Assembly: GCA_016298065.1 (NCBI GenBank)
Contig: JAEDDN010000001.1
Location: 62,001 to 126,000, forward strand
From: Oscillospiraceae bacterium
GTDB lineage: Bacteria > Bacillota > Clostridia > Oscillospirales > Ruminococcaceae
Length of the DNA: 64,000 nt
Direction: 5' to 3'
In this document: positions 17,311 through 25,875 of the stretch, in pieces
Layout of the letters: each line of letters begins with the position of its first letter
Position numbering within the stretch: position 1 is the first letter of the stretch
Notes under the pieces: generated by a model
Told to the model about the DNA's origin: nothing
The model's input: the letters and a program-made list of their open reading frames with translations, nothing else
The model's database searches: none
Program-made: the position numbers and the translations under genes

Positions 17311-19014
17311 ATGAGAATTAAAGCTATCATCTTAGCTGTTGCCGTTACCTTGGCAAGCGTAGTTACATCATTTGCAGCTGTAACACCTGCATCGGTAAGC
17401 GCAGCTACCTTGAGCGGAACAACAAAAATTATCGGTAGCTCCGAGGCGGAGGGCTTAGCAAGCTTCGTTTCCACCAACGGCGTTACTGCAAAAAAAGACT
17501 TTATGTGGGTTGAACAAACCGACGTAAACAACGTAACAAAAACAGGTCTTAACTTTGCACCGGGAAGCGGTTCATGGCTTGAGATTTCACCTGAAGTATT
17601 AAAGGGCTCAAATGCACTTACATTTGCAGGCTGGTTATACTGGAAGGGTGACTCCGAAGGCGGAAGCCAGCTTCACTGGCAGCGTGTATTTGACTTTGGT
17701 TATTCAAATGCAGACGGTACAGAAAGTGCATTCTACTTCACACCGTTCGGTTACAAACAAGGTGAAATCGGAAGCTTTAAAGATACTTGGATGATTAACG
17801 GTATGGGCTTCTGTATGTATAAAAACACTTCGTCTTCAACAACAGTTGCCGACGACTATGTTTGTCAGAACCCTGCAACCGAAACTCCTATGGCAGGCGG
17901 TACATGGGTACACGTTGCATGTACGGTTACAGGCAATACTGCTAAGCTTTACTACAACGGTCAGCTTTTCGCTACAGGTAACGGTATTGCCGCAAACAAC
18001 TCAAACGGCGGTATCTCCACAAGCTATGCTGAAACAGCAGCAAATTTCAAAACACTTTACATAGGACGTTCAAATAAATTAACCGATACAGCTATGGGCT
18101 TCGTTGGTTATATGAGCGACGTATATATTTCAACTTCTGCTTTGTCACAAGGTGAAATCGTTAAGCTTATGAACGGTTCAGGTTCAGGCGGTTCTTCAGG
18201 CGGCGGTTCAACTGCAGGTTCAACCACAACTACAGGCGGTGGTTCATCCACAACTACTACAAAGGTAGAGGGTAGCGGTTCAGCAGCTGAAACAGTAACT
18301 GTTGAAGTTGATTCAAAGCTCGACAACAAAAAGGTTATCTCGGAAATCAAAGCAGCTGACGAAACTGCTGAAATCGCTGTATTAAATCCGGGCACACTTT
18401 CAAGCGAAGTTTTTGCTTTGTTAAAGGACAGCGAAAAGAATCTTTTGGTTGATATAGTTGACAAGTCAAACGCTATTCAGTATAGCTGGAATTTCAAAGG
18501 CGCTGACGTAAAGAACGACGAAGTTGACTTTGATTTAACTGCTACACGTGGCGCATCAAACGATAAAATTTCCGAACTTGTTGATGATAGCTTATATCCA
18601 TACATAATAAACATTGCCAATGACGGCGAAATGCCGGGCACAGCTTCCTTTAAAGCTTATGTAGGCGATATGTATGCCGACGACCAGCCGATATATGTCT
18701 ACTATTATAATGCAGAGGAAGACAAACTTGAACTCGTAGCAGCAGATTTATCTGTTGATTCAGGTTATATTACATTTAATGTTGACAAACCGGGCGACTA
18801 TGTTCTTACTATTTCGAGCATAGGCGGCGGCGAAACAGTAACAGAAACAACAACTTCCGAAGTAGAAACCGAGGATTCATCTCAGGTTATCGAAAAGCAC
18901 GACCACAAGACAGCTATAATCGTTTTATGGTGCATCGTAGGTGCATTAGCTGCTTTAGGTACTGCAGGAATTGTTGCACTTCAATTAAAAGCTCGTAAAA
19001 AATCAGACTTCTAA
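17311..19014 (+). CDS. Secreted LamG-domain protein with a C-terminal membrane anchor
   Basis: The 567-residue protein begins with a signal peptide (MRIKAIILAVAVTLASVV, with VSA-A or SFA-A cleavage candidates). A concanavalin-like LamG domain covers about residues 65-285 (SWLEISPE, FAGWLYW, WVHVACTV, LYYNGQLFATG, LYIGRSNKL). A Gly/Ser/Thr-rich linker (about 288-325) leads to a beta-rich module (about 330-510) that also occurs at the C-terminus of the 1194-residue protein two genes downstream. The end is a membrane helix (about 530-556) with a basic RKKSDF tail. There is no LPXTG motif. LamG folds usually bind carbohydrate, and the neighbouring GH43 enzyme suggests a plant-polysaccharide role; this is inference. 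The ATG is preceded by AGAGGGG. Confidence 0.8.
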   Translation: MRIKAIILAVAVTLASVVTSFAAVTPASVSAATLSGTTKIIGSSEAEGLASFVSTNGVTAKKDFMWVEQTDVNNVTKTGLNFAPGSGSWLEISPEVLKGSNALTFAGWLYWKGDSEGGSQLHWQRVFDFGYSNADGTESAFYFTPFGYKQGEIGSFKDTWMINGMGFCMYKNTSSSTTVADDYVCQNPATETPMAGGTWVHVACTVTGNTAKLYYNGQLFATGNGIAANNSNGGISTSYAETAANFKTLYIGRSNKLTDTAMGFVGYMSDVYISTSALSQGEIVKLMNGSGSGGSSGGGSTAGSTTTTGGGSSTTTTKVEGSGSAAETVTVEVDSKLDNKKVISEIKAADETAEIAVLNPGTLSSEVFALLKDSEKNLLVDIVDKSNAIQYSWNFKGADVKNDEVDFDLTATRGASNDKISELVDDSLYPYIINIANDGEMPGTASFKAYVGDMYADDQPIYVYYYNAEEDKLELVAADLSVDSGYITFNVDKPGDYVLTISSIGGGETVTETTTSEVETEDSSQVIEKHDHKTAIIVLWCIVGALAALGTAGIVALQLKARKKSDF

Positions 19015-19053
19015 GTAATCGCATACACTTTATTTTATAAGGAGGAATAGAAA

Positions 19054-21102
19054 GTGCTGGATAAATTGCAAAACTTTTTTTCCAATAAGACTAACGCAAT
19101 TTCAGCGGCAATCGGTTGGATAGCCGTACTCGGAATTGTCGGAAGTATTATAAATATAGCTCTTTTAAATGGTTACGATGTTGTCGAGAATACAGTTAAA
19201 ACAAAGACTACTTATACAACTGTTACTGAAACCACTGCAGGTGGCGCAGGCTCATTGCTTGACAATCTGCGTGAGAGCTTAACTATGGACGGAAGCACTC
19301 AGACCGGTACCGGAGATACTTACTATACAACTACTACAACAACACCAAGCACAACTACTACAACACCCGGTTACACATCACCGGCAACACTTGCCGCTAA
19401 GAGAATTATCAGAAACCACTTAAGAATTAACCCGTTTGATTTCGACTTAGAAACCTTAAAGGTTGAGTTTGGTGTTACAGACAGCTCTACTTTCGGCAGA
19501 CTTAACGCACACGACGTTGCGGTTGTTTACGATCCAAAAACAAAAATGTATTATTCATACGGTACAGATGCTGAGATCGGCGTAGGTCTTCCAAACACCG
19601 TACTCGGTCTTCAGGTAAGAAAATCAAAAGACCTCGTAAACTGGGAATATGTAGGTCATGCTATTCCTGAAGCAGAAGCAGAAGCTATATATATTCTGCA
19701 AAATTATAATTACAAAACATCTTATGCTAACGGTCAGCACTCATTCTGGGCACCTGACGTTCAGGTAATTTATGATGAAGCTACAGGTACATATAAATAT
19801 CGTATGTACTTTAGCTGTACTGCAACCTTCGGTTCACAGCACTCTGTAATTTATGTTGCCGAATCGGATAATCCTGCCGGTGGCTTTACTCTTAACAGAA
19901 ACGGCAGCGATATTGTCGGCTTAACTGTTAAAGCATTCGGCATAAATAAGAGCGATTTGGTTGCAAGCGGATTAAGCGGCGTAACATTAAGCGTTGCTGA
20001 CAATGTTGCTTACAATCAGGCACAGGCTATAAGAAAAGCTACAGAGGTAGTAAATTCTTACGAACAGTCAACATATAACGCTATTGACCCGAGCCTTTGC
20101 TATTCTTATGCAGCTGACGGTAAAACCGTTACAGGAACATACTTATCCTACGGTTCATTCTTCGGCGGTATTCAAGTAAGACAACTTGATCCTGCTACAG
20201 GCTTAACCTTAGGTGGAAGCACTGATGTTAATGGTACCCTAATCGCTAAGGTAAATGTACCCAGCGGAAATGACGTTAACGGACCTGAAGGTTCTTCAAT
20301 CCTTTATCATGACGGTTACTACTACCTATTCTTGTCATACGGTGATTTGTACTCTACTTATGATGTAAGAGTGGGCCGTTCAACAAGCATAACAGGTCCT
20401 TATACTGATTATGACGGAGTAGATTTAACAGTCGCTAAAGAAGTTAAGGATCAAAGCAGTAAGAAAAATGTTAACATAAACTCCGGTACAAAGTTAATGT
20501 GCAGCTACTACTTTAAGTCAAGCGTAGTAGGGGGCTACAGCGTTCACGGTAATGGCGTTTGGTCTTTTGCAGGCTTTATTGCTCCCGGACACGGAACATG
20601 GTTCTATGATAAAGACGGCAACGTAATGTTTGCTCACCACACCAGAGAGGGTGGCTCAAAGAGCGTTTCGGGCGATACAGTAAGATATAATAACCACTAC
20701 TTAGTAATTAGAGCTATGGACTTTATCACAGCTGACGGTTCCGAAGATAATACTTGGCCGGTATTAAGCCCGGGTTGGTATGACGGTGAAGATATTTCTA
20801 CAACTATTCCACAGTCACAGATATACGGTAGTTGGGAATACATAGTATTTACTAAGGGCAGTACGACACCTAAGATGTCTAATACTATGACTATCAATAA
20901 AGACGGTACTGTAAACTACGGTGATGTAAAGGGCACTTGGACATATAGTGGAAGAAATCTTGTTATTAATCTTGATACAGGCGTTACATTAACTGCTAAA
21001 GTAATGGCAGGCTGGGATATAGAAAATTCCAAGGAAACCATTTTAATAAGCGGTATTGACGACAAAGGTATTGCACACTGGGCAAAGAAGACTTATAACT
21101 AA
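19054..21102 (+). CDS. Membrane-tethered GH43 family arabinanase-like glycosidase
   Basis: The 682 residues open with an uncleaved-looking membrane helix (about 14-40) and a Thr-rich linker to about residue 115. The five-bladed propeller follows, with all three GH43 acidic residues in context: Asp154 (LNAHDVAVVYD), Asp235 (SFWAPDVQV) and Glu412 (NGPEGSS). A C-terminal beta domain (about 590-682) resembles that of extracellular endo-alpha-1,5-L-arabinanases. The likely reaction is hydrolysis of alpha-1,5-arabinan at the cell surface, though other GH43 specificities such as xylosidase cannot be excluded. Translation starts at GTG, 8 bases after AAGGAGG. It lies 39 bases after the LamG gene in the same orientation, probably one operon. 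Confidence 0.88.
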   Translation: MLDKLQNFFSNKTNAISAAIGWIAVLGIVGSIINIALLNGYDVVENTVKTKTTYTTVTETTAGGAGSLLDNLRESLTMDGSTQTGTGDTYYTTTTTTPSTTTTTPGYTSPATLAAKRIIRNHLRINPFDFDLETLKVEFGVTDSSTFGRLNAHDVAVVYDPKTKMYYSYGTDAEIGVGLPNTVLGLQVRKSKDLVNWEYVGHAIPEAEAEAIYILQNYNYKTSYANGQHSFWAPDVQVIYDEATGTYKYRMYFSCTATFGSQHSVIYVAESDNPAGGFTLNRNGSDIVGLTVKAFGINKSDLVASGLSGVTLSVADNVAYNQAQAIRKATEVVNSYEQSTYNAIDPSLCYSYAADGKTVTGTYLSYGSFFGGIQVRQLDPATGLTLGGSTDVNGTLIAKVNVPSGNDVNGPEGSSILYHDGYYYLFLSYGDLYSTYDVRVGRSTSITGPYTDYDGVDLTVAKEVKDQSSKKNVNINSGTKLMCSYYFKSSVVGGYSVHGNGVWSFAGFIAPGHGTWFYDKDGNVMFAHHTREGGSKSVSGDTVRYNNHYLVIRAMDFITADGSEDNTWPVLSPGWYDGEDISTTIPQSQIYGSWEYIVFTKGSTTPKMSNTMTINKDGTVNYGDVKGTWTYSGRNLVINLDTGVTLTAKVMAGWDIENSKETILISGIDDKGIAHWAKKTYN

Positions 21103-21109
21103 ACAGTAA

Positions 21110-21141
21110 TTTTCCTGTCCGCTTGGGTGCGGACAGGAAAA
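21110..21141 (+). repeat. Strong intercistronic stem-loop without a T-run
   Basis: A 13-bp perfect stem (21110-21122 with 21129-21141) has a 6-base loop. The base after it is G and no T-tract follows, so it is probably not an efficient terminator. It sits between the GH43 gene and the large LamG gene and could protect the 3' end of the upstream message. Confidence 0.65.
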
Positions 21142-21192
21142 GGAATATAAATCAATTTGATATTATTTTTAGATTAGGAGGAAGATGCTCTT

Positions 21193-24100
21193 ATGACAAA
21201 TAAGCGTTATATAAATAAGATTTTGTCGATTATCTTAGCCTTAAGCTTAGTTATAGGTATCTGGGCACAATGCCTGTCTGTTTTTGCCTTAACAATGGAC
21301 GACATTCGTAGCGACACTGAAAACTATATGCTTCTTACAAAAGAAGCAGGCAAATGGCAAGCAAAGACATCGACAAAAGATATTTCCGGCTTTATTACCG
21401 GCGATAATTTTTCAGTATCCGGTTGGGTACACTGGAACAGCGATCAAGGAGCAAGTTTAAGCAACATTTTTGCTTTACAAAATGATGATGCTTCTTCGTA
21501 TGTAAGACTTTTGCAAAAAAGCTCCGGTAATAACGACAGTACAGCATTAGTAGCACATACTGCGTTAGATGGTGATGTTACAAAAGCTTCAAAAAATAAA
21601 ATAGCATTGGATTCAGCCGACTATAAGGATAAAGACGTATTTGTTGTAGTAAACTATGACTATACAAATAAATTAGTATCAATTTATTTTAACGGTACAA
21701 ATATTTGTTCAGGAGGAAAGCTTAACAAATTACCGTCTGCGTCCGCATTGAATTTAACAAAAGCATTGATCGGAAAATCTCCTTTAGGTGACGATAAATT
21801 TGACGGCTTAATCTCTGATGTTTATTTGAGCAAAAACTTAATGGATCTTGATACAATGCAAAATATTATAGATGCAGGAGCACCTACTGATACTATTGCT
21901 GATGAACAGGACGAAGAAGGGGAAGCGGAACCTGTTATAGACCCCGATAATTATCTGTGCAACGCAGGTACAATAAACGAACAAGGCCATATGTTGCTTA
22001 CAAAAGATGCTGACAAGTGGCAGATAATTAACGGTGATGATAATCAGGTAACAACCGTTCCAATTGATGATGATTTTATTGATGGTGATAACTATACACT
22101 TTACGGCTGGGCATATCTAAATACAGCTGCTGCAAACGCACACCTTGTTTTATTAACCTGTGGTGATGTATGGAATAGATTTTATCTTTCATCTGTAAGT
22201 ACTCTTAACCATAACTCCTACAACGGTTCGGTTGACTACTATGCAGGAAATGCCGGCGGATTTTCAGCCAAAACTCCGTTCTTTTTTACCTTGGTTTATG
22301 ACGCTACCAATAAAACACAATCTATTTATATAAATGGTGAACTTAAATCTTCTGCTACTAATCAGAGTTTAAGCGCCGCTAAAAACTTGGGAATAGCTTC
22401 GGCTACACTCGGTCAGTCTTTATGGGCTGCAGACCCGATATTAAACGGTAGCTTGGCAGGCGTTTATCTTGCAAACGGAGCATTTAGCAATGCAGAAATT
22501 GAAGAGTTGATGAATAATAATCCTCAACCTGCTTTAACTGCTACCAGTACAAAAAATCCGGTTCCTGTAGTACCGGATACAATTAAAGTTGAGGCTAATA
22601 CATACGATGATGACGGCAATCTTCTTGAAGACAGAAGTATACTTACAGATTCGCTTTATAATGAAATTGTTTTAACTCCGGTCAATAAGTATAAAGATGC
22701 CGGTTACAGAATATTTGATACCGAAGAATTTTTAGATGATGCTGATGACTTTTCATTTACAACTTATGTAAGATGGTATGGTAATAAAAACTGGTACAAC
22801 AAGAGTTTGTTGGCGTTAAATGATCAGAGATTATTTGATTTGTTCAGCAGCGACTCAACCCTTACTGAAACGTCGAGTGGTTCTGAGGCAAATAATTATA
22901 CCAATGAATTTTACTATAATGGTTGGGAGGAAGACTTTACAACCAGAAACCCATCATTATCTACTCAAACAGAAATTGATATGGCTGACGAAGAAGCAGC
23001 TAAAATCAGTGCAGGCACACTTGCAAGAGCTGACGCAAAATCAACTGCATTTTTGGCAGGTGCAATTACAGGCGTTAGATTGTTGGGCGTATCAGAGCCT
23101 ACCTTTAAGCCAAGACAAACTTGGGCTGCTACACAAAGCGCTAACAACCTGCCTTATGCATGGGCTCACGTAGCCGTTGTATATGACCATGACGGTTATG
23201 TTGACGCTAACGGAAACGTAATCGGCGCTAAGATTTCTTACTATCTTGACGGTGACCTTTACGCTTATCGTTACGCTGCTTATAAAGATGGTAAAACCGA
23301 AGAAGACTATAAGGTTAAAAACTTAGATCTTGATACGCTTTATTTAGGTAAATCAACTGCTACAAAGGTATTGTTTAACGGTTATGTTAAAAATACATAC
23401 TTATATAAAACAGCTGTATCAACAGACGATATTGCGGTATTATATCAAGACCTTATTAAGTCTCTTGAATTTACCTCAGAATCTCCTGACAAAAATCCGT
23501 TTGAAGTTGACGGTAACGCTTATGCACTTGTTGATACCGAATCAAGCTTCAGTAAGTATTTAAAGACAGGCTTTAACTCATCTTGGTTAAATTCTGACTA
23601 TGCAAGAAATAAAAACGCATTACTCTTAAAGGGTAACGGAAGCTATGTTGACATTCCTTCTGCATTTGTTTCAGGTGATGTTAACAGCAATGTAAGCTCC
23701 GATAAGCTTACATTCTCAACTTGGCTTAAAGTCAGAGAGGATATTAACTGGGGACGTTTACTTGATATTAAGTGTGAAAACGGTGGTTTATTCTTAACTT
23801 CTCATGGTTACTTCAACGGTGACTCTGATGTCGGACTTGGTATCAGACAGTACACGGTTGACGAAAACGGAAACGAGATCACAAGCGAGAATGTTGATAT
23901 TTATGCTGCTCCTGCGCTTCCTACAAATGTTTGGGCAAATGTTGCGGTAGTAATTGACGGCAAAACCGTAAAGATTTATCTGCAAGGCGAGCTTTGCGTT
24001 ACACAGGAAATGAGCATGACTCTTTCCGAAATGGGAGAAATTCAGAGTATCTATATCGGTCGTTCCGGTGCTGTTGACGAACACTACAAATTACCTGTAG

Positions 24101-24777
24101 ATGACGATAACAATATCCTTATCGACCAGACCTTTATTTTCCAAAGCGCACTTACAGATCAGAATATTCATGACTTGGCTGTATACGGCTACAATGCACC
24201 GTCCAGCCCATATAGTGAAGATCCTCACGCTATTGAAGCTATTGATATTGACGAGTTAATTAACGGTGAAGACGATAGAATGTTCATCACTATTACCGAG
24301 AGTAAAACTCTGTCAACAGAAGCATTAAAGCTTCTTAAAGACAATCCTGAAAAGACCTTATATGTTGAGGTTAAAAAGGGTATCAGTATTGACTTTGTAT
24401 GGGAAATCAAAGCTTCAAGTATTACAGACACAACAAAGCCAATGGAATTGTTTGTAAGCGAAACTTCGGCTAACGCTTCTACTATAGCTAAGCTTCAAAA
24501 CGGTAAAGCTGCCGAGAACTTATACATTAAGCACAGCGGCGCATTACCCGGCAAGTTCAAGCTCTATATTAACTACAGTAAAGACTTCATAGACAATAAC
24601 CTTACAGGTCAGCTTAAATTATATTCGGTAAATACAGGCTTAACAGCTTTAACCTTACACACTAAGTTACCGATTGATAATACAAACAGACCTATTGATA
24701 TTGAAGATCAACCGGGTTATGCTTATGCAACGATTTCTGCAGGCGGAGAGTACCTTGTAACTGCTGAAACAATGTAA
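21193..24777 (+). CDS. Large secreted protein with four LamG-like domains
   Basis: The 1194-residue product has a signal peptide (ILSIILALSLVIGIWAQ, cleaved near VFA-L). Four concanavalin/LamG-like domains lie at about 40-235, 260-450, 485-755 and 780-1015, each with a GWxxW- or TW-type strand and an LYIGRS/TLYLGKS-like strand near its end. The first two begin alike (YMLLTKEAGKWQ and HMLLTKDADKWQ), which indicates an internal duplication. Residues from about 1026 to the end match the C-terminal module of the 567-residue protein at 17311. Unlike that protein it has no membrane tail or sorting motif. No catalytic domain is visible, so it is probably a binding or scaffold protein. AGGAGG lies 10 bases before the ATG. 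Confidence 0.8.
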   Translation: MTNKRYINKILSIILALSLVIGIWAQCLSVFALTMDDIRSDTENYMLLTKEAGKWQAKTSTKDISGFITGDNFSVSGWVHWNSDQGASLSNIFALQNDDASSYVRLLQKSSGNNDSTALVAHTALDGDVTKASKNKIALDSADYKDKDVFVVVNYDYTNKLVSIYFNGTNICSGGKLNKLPSASALNLTKALIGKSPLGDDKFDGLISDVYLSKNLMDLDTMQNIIDAGAPTDTIADEQDEEGEAEPVIDPDNYLCNAGTINEQGHMLLTKDADKWQIINGDDNQVTTVPIDDDFIDGDNYTLYGWAYLNTAAANAHLVLLTCGDVWNRFYLSSVSTLNHNSYNGSVDYYAGNAGGFSAKTPFFFTLVYDATNKTQSIYINGELKSSATNQSLSAAKNLGIASATLGQSLWAADPILNGSLAGVYLANGAFSNAEIEELMNNNPQPALTATSTKNPVPVVPDTIKVEANTYDDDGNLLEDRSILTDSLYNEIVLTPVNKYKDAGYRIFDTEEFLDDADDFSFTTYVRWYGNKNWYNKSLLALNDQRLFDLFSSDSTLTETSSGSEANNYTNEFYYNGWEEDFTTRNPSLSTQTEIDMADEEAAKISAGTLARADAKSTAFLAGAITGVRLLGVSEPTFKPRQTWAATQSANNLPYAWAHVAVVYDHDGYVDANGNVIGAKISYYLDGDLYAYRYAAYKDGKTEEDYKVKNLDLDTLYLGKSTATKVLFNGYVKNTYLYKTAVSTDDIAVLYQDLIKSLEFTSESPDKNPFEVDGNAYALVDTESSFSKYLKTGFNSSWLNSDYARNKNALLLKGNGSYVDIPSAFVSGDVNSNVSSDKLTFSTWLKVREDINWGRLLDIKCENGGLFLTSHGYFNGDSDVGLGIRQYTVDENGNEITSENVDIYAAPALPTNVWANVAVVIDGKTVKIYLQGELCVTQEMSMTLSEMGEIQSIYIGRSGAVDEHYKLPVDDDNNILIDQTFIFQSALTDQNIHDLAVYGYNAPSSPYSEDPHAIEAIDIDELINGEDDRMFITITESKTLSTEALKLLKDNPEKTLYVEVKKGISIDFVWEIKASSITDTTKPMELFVSETSANASTIAKLQNGKAAENLYIKHSGALPGKFKLYINYSKDFIDNNLTGQLKLYSVNTGLTALTLHTKLPIDNTNRPIDIEDQPGYAYATISAGGEYLVTAETM

Positions 24778-24788
24778 AATTAAACTTT

Positions 24789-24823
24789 AAAAGCTGTTGC
24801 ACTTTTAGTGCAACAGCTTTTTT
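24789..24823 (+). terminator. Rho-independent terminator of the LamG/GH43 locus
   Basis: A 15-bp perfect stem (24789-24803 with 24807-24821) with a TTT loop runs into a T-tract (24818-24823). Confidence 0.92.
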
Positions 24824-24908
24824 GTGCTTTGGTAATAAATATAGACTTTTTATAAGGGTTAGGTTATACTTATTATAGTAAAATTATGTCTTGAAGGAAT
24901 GTGACTTA

Positions 24909-25814
24909 ATGAAAAAAACTCCTGTTTTAATTGATACCGATCCGGGCGTAGATGATACCTATGCGCTTTTACTTGCACATTTATCCTCAAATATCGAGGT
25001 AAAGGCGATAACCGTATCAGCAGGAAATGTCGGCTTAAAATATACACTAAAAAACGCACTTGGGCTCTGTGATGCATTAGCGTGGGAGGTACCTGTATAT
25101 AAGGGCGCAGATAAACCTTTAAAGATATCTCTGGAGGATGCGGAAGACATACACGGACAAAATGGTTTATGTGGATTCGAATATAAAAATGTTTTAAAAA
25201 AATCGGAGGATTTATCTGCTGTTGATGCAATCTATAAAACTGCAAAGGAGTATGCTTCAGAGCTTGTAGTTATATCGTTAGCTCCGCCTACAAATATTGC
25301 TATGGCACTTTTAAAATACCCCGAACTTAAAACGCTTATAAAAGAGCTTGTAATAATGGGAGGCTCGACAGATAAGGGAAATGTAACTCCTTACGCTGAG
25401 TTTAATTTTTGGTGCGATCCCGATGCGGCCAAAATCCTCTTGGAGTCGGGGATAGAAACTAAGCTTATAGGGCTAAACGTAACTATGAAGGCACTCTTGA
25501 CCGCTGATGATATTGACAGTATAAAGAGCGAAAATAAGCAGATAAACGATATGATGAAAAAGGTCAACACCTTTTACTATCATTCTTATGATGAAGATAA
25601 AAATGTAAAGCTATATCATATTCCCGACGCTGTAGCGATTTTTGCGGCTATTAACCCTAATGGTTTTGAGTATAAAAAAATGAATGTTACATGTGAGACT
25701 GCCCAAAACGAATATAGAGGTATGTGTAAAATTTTCGAGGATAGTCCCAATATAAATGTGGCGATAGAAGTAGATAGCGATAAGTTTAAAGCGCAAATGA
25801 AAAAAATAAAATAA
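24909..25814 (+). CDS. Inosine/uridine-preferring nucleoside hydrolase family protein
   Basis: The calcium-binding signature IDTDPGVDDTYALLLA is at the N-terminus, followed by the family's SLAPPTNIA, IMGGS, FNFWCDPDAA and a late HIPDAVA (His-x2-Asp). These enzymes cleave the N-glycosidic bond of nucleosides to base plus ribose for salvage. I place the start at ATG 24909 (301 residues), because GAAGGA at 24893-24898 lies 10 bases before it and would be inside the reading if the in-frame TTG at 24891 were used. There is no signal peptide. It is an isolated gene between two hairpins, not obviously part of the GH43 operon. Confidence 0.9.
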   Translation: MKKTPVLIDTDPGVDDTYALLLAHLSSNIEVKAITVSAGNVGLKYTLKNALGLCDALAWEVPVYKGADKPLKISLEDAEDIHGQNGLCGFEYKNVLKKSEDLSAVDAIYKTAKEYASELVVISLAPPTNIAMALLKYPELKTLIKELVIMGGSTDKGNVTPYAEFNFWCDPDAAKILLESGIETKLIGLNVTMKALLTADDIDSIKSENKQINDMMKKVNTFYYHSYDEDKNVKLYHIPDAVAIFAAINPNGFEYKKMNVTCETAQNEYRGMCKIFEDSPNINVAIEVDSDKFKAQMKKIK

Positions 25815-25820
25815 TACTAA

Positions 25821-25853
25821 AAAAGCCCCCGATACATTGTATCGGGGAATTTA
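25821..25853. terminator. Terminator of the amidase gene, possibly also used by the nucleoside hydrolase
   Basis: A 9-bp GC-rich stem (25827-25835 with 25839-25847) has a 3-base loop. On the minus strand it is followed by GC then a 6-T run, a good terminator for the amidase gene. The plus-strand tail is weaker. Confidence 0.8.
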
Positions 25854-25875
25854 AGTTATCTTAATTTAAAGTATA

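Noticed and set aside
17311..19014. LPXTG-type sortase anchoring of the LamG protein
   Set aside because: No LPXTG-like motif precedes the terminal membrane helix; it ends as a plain membrane anchor.
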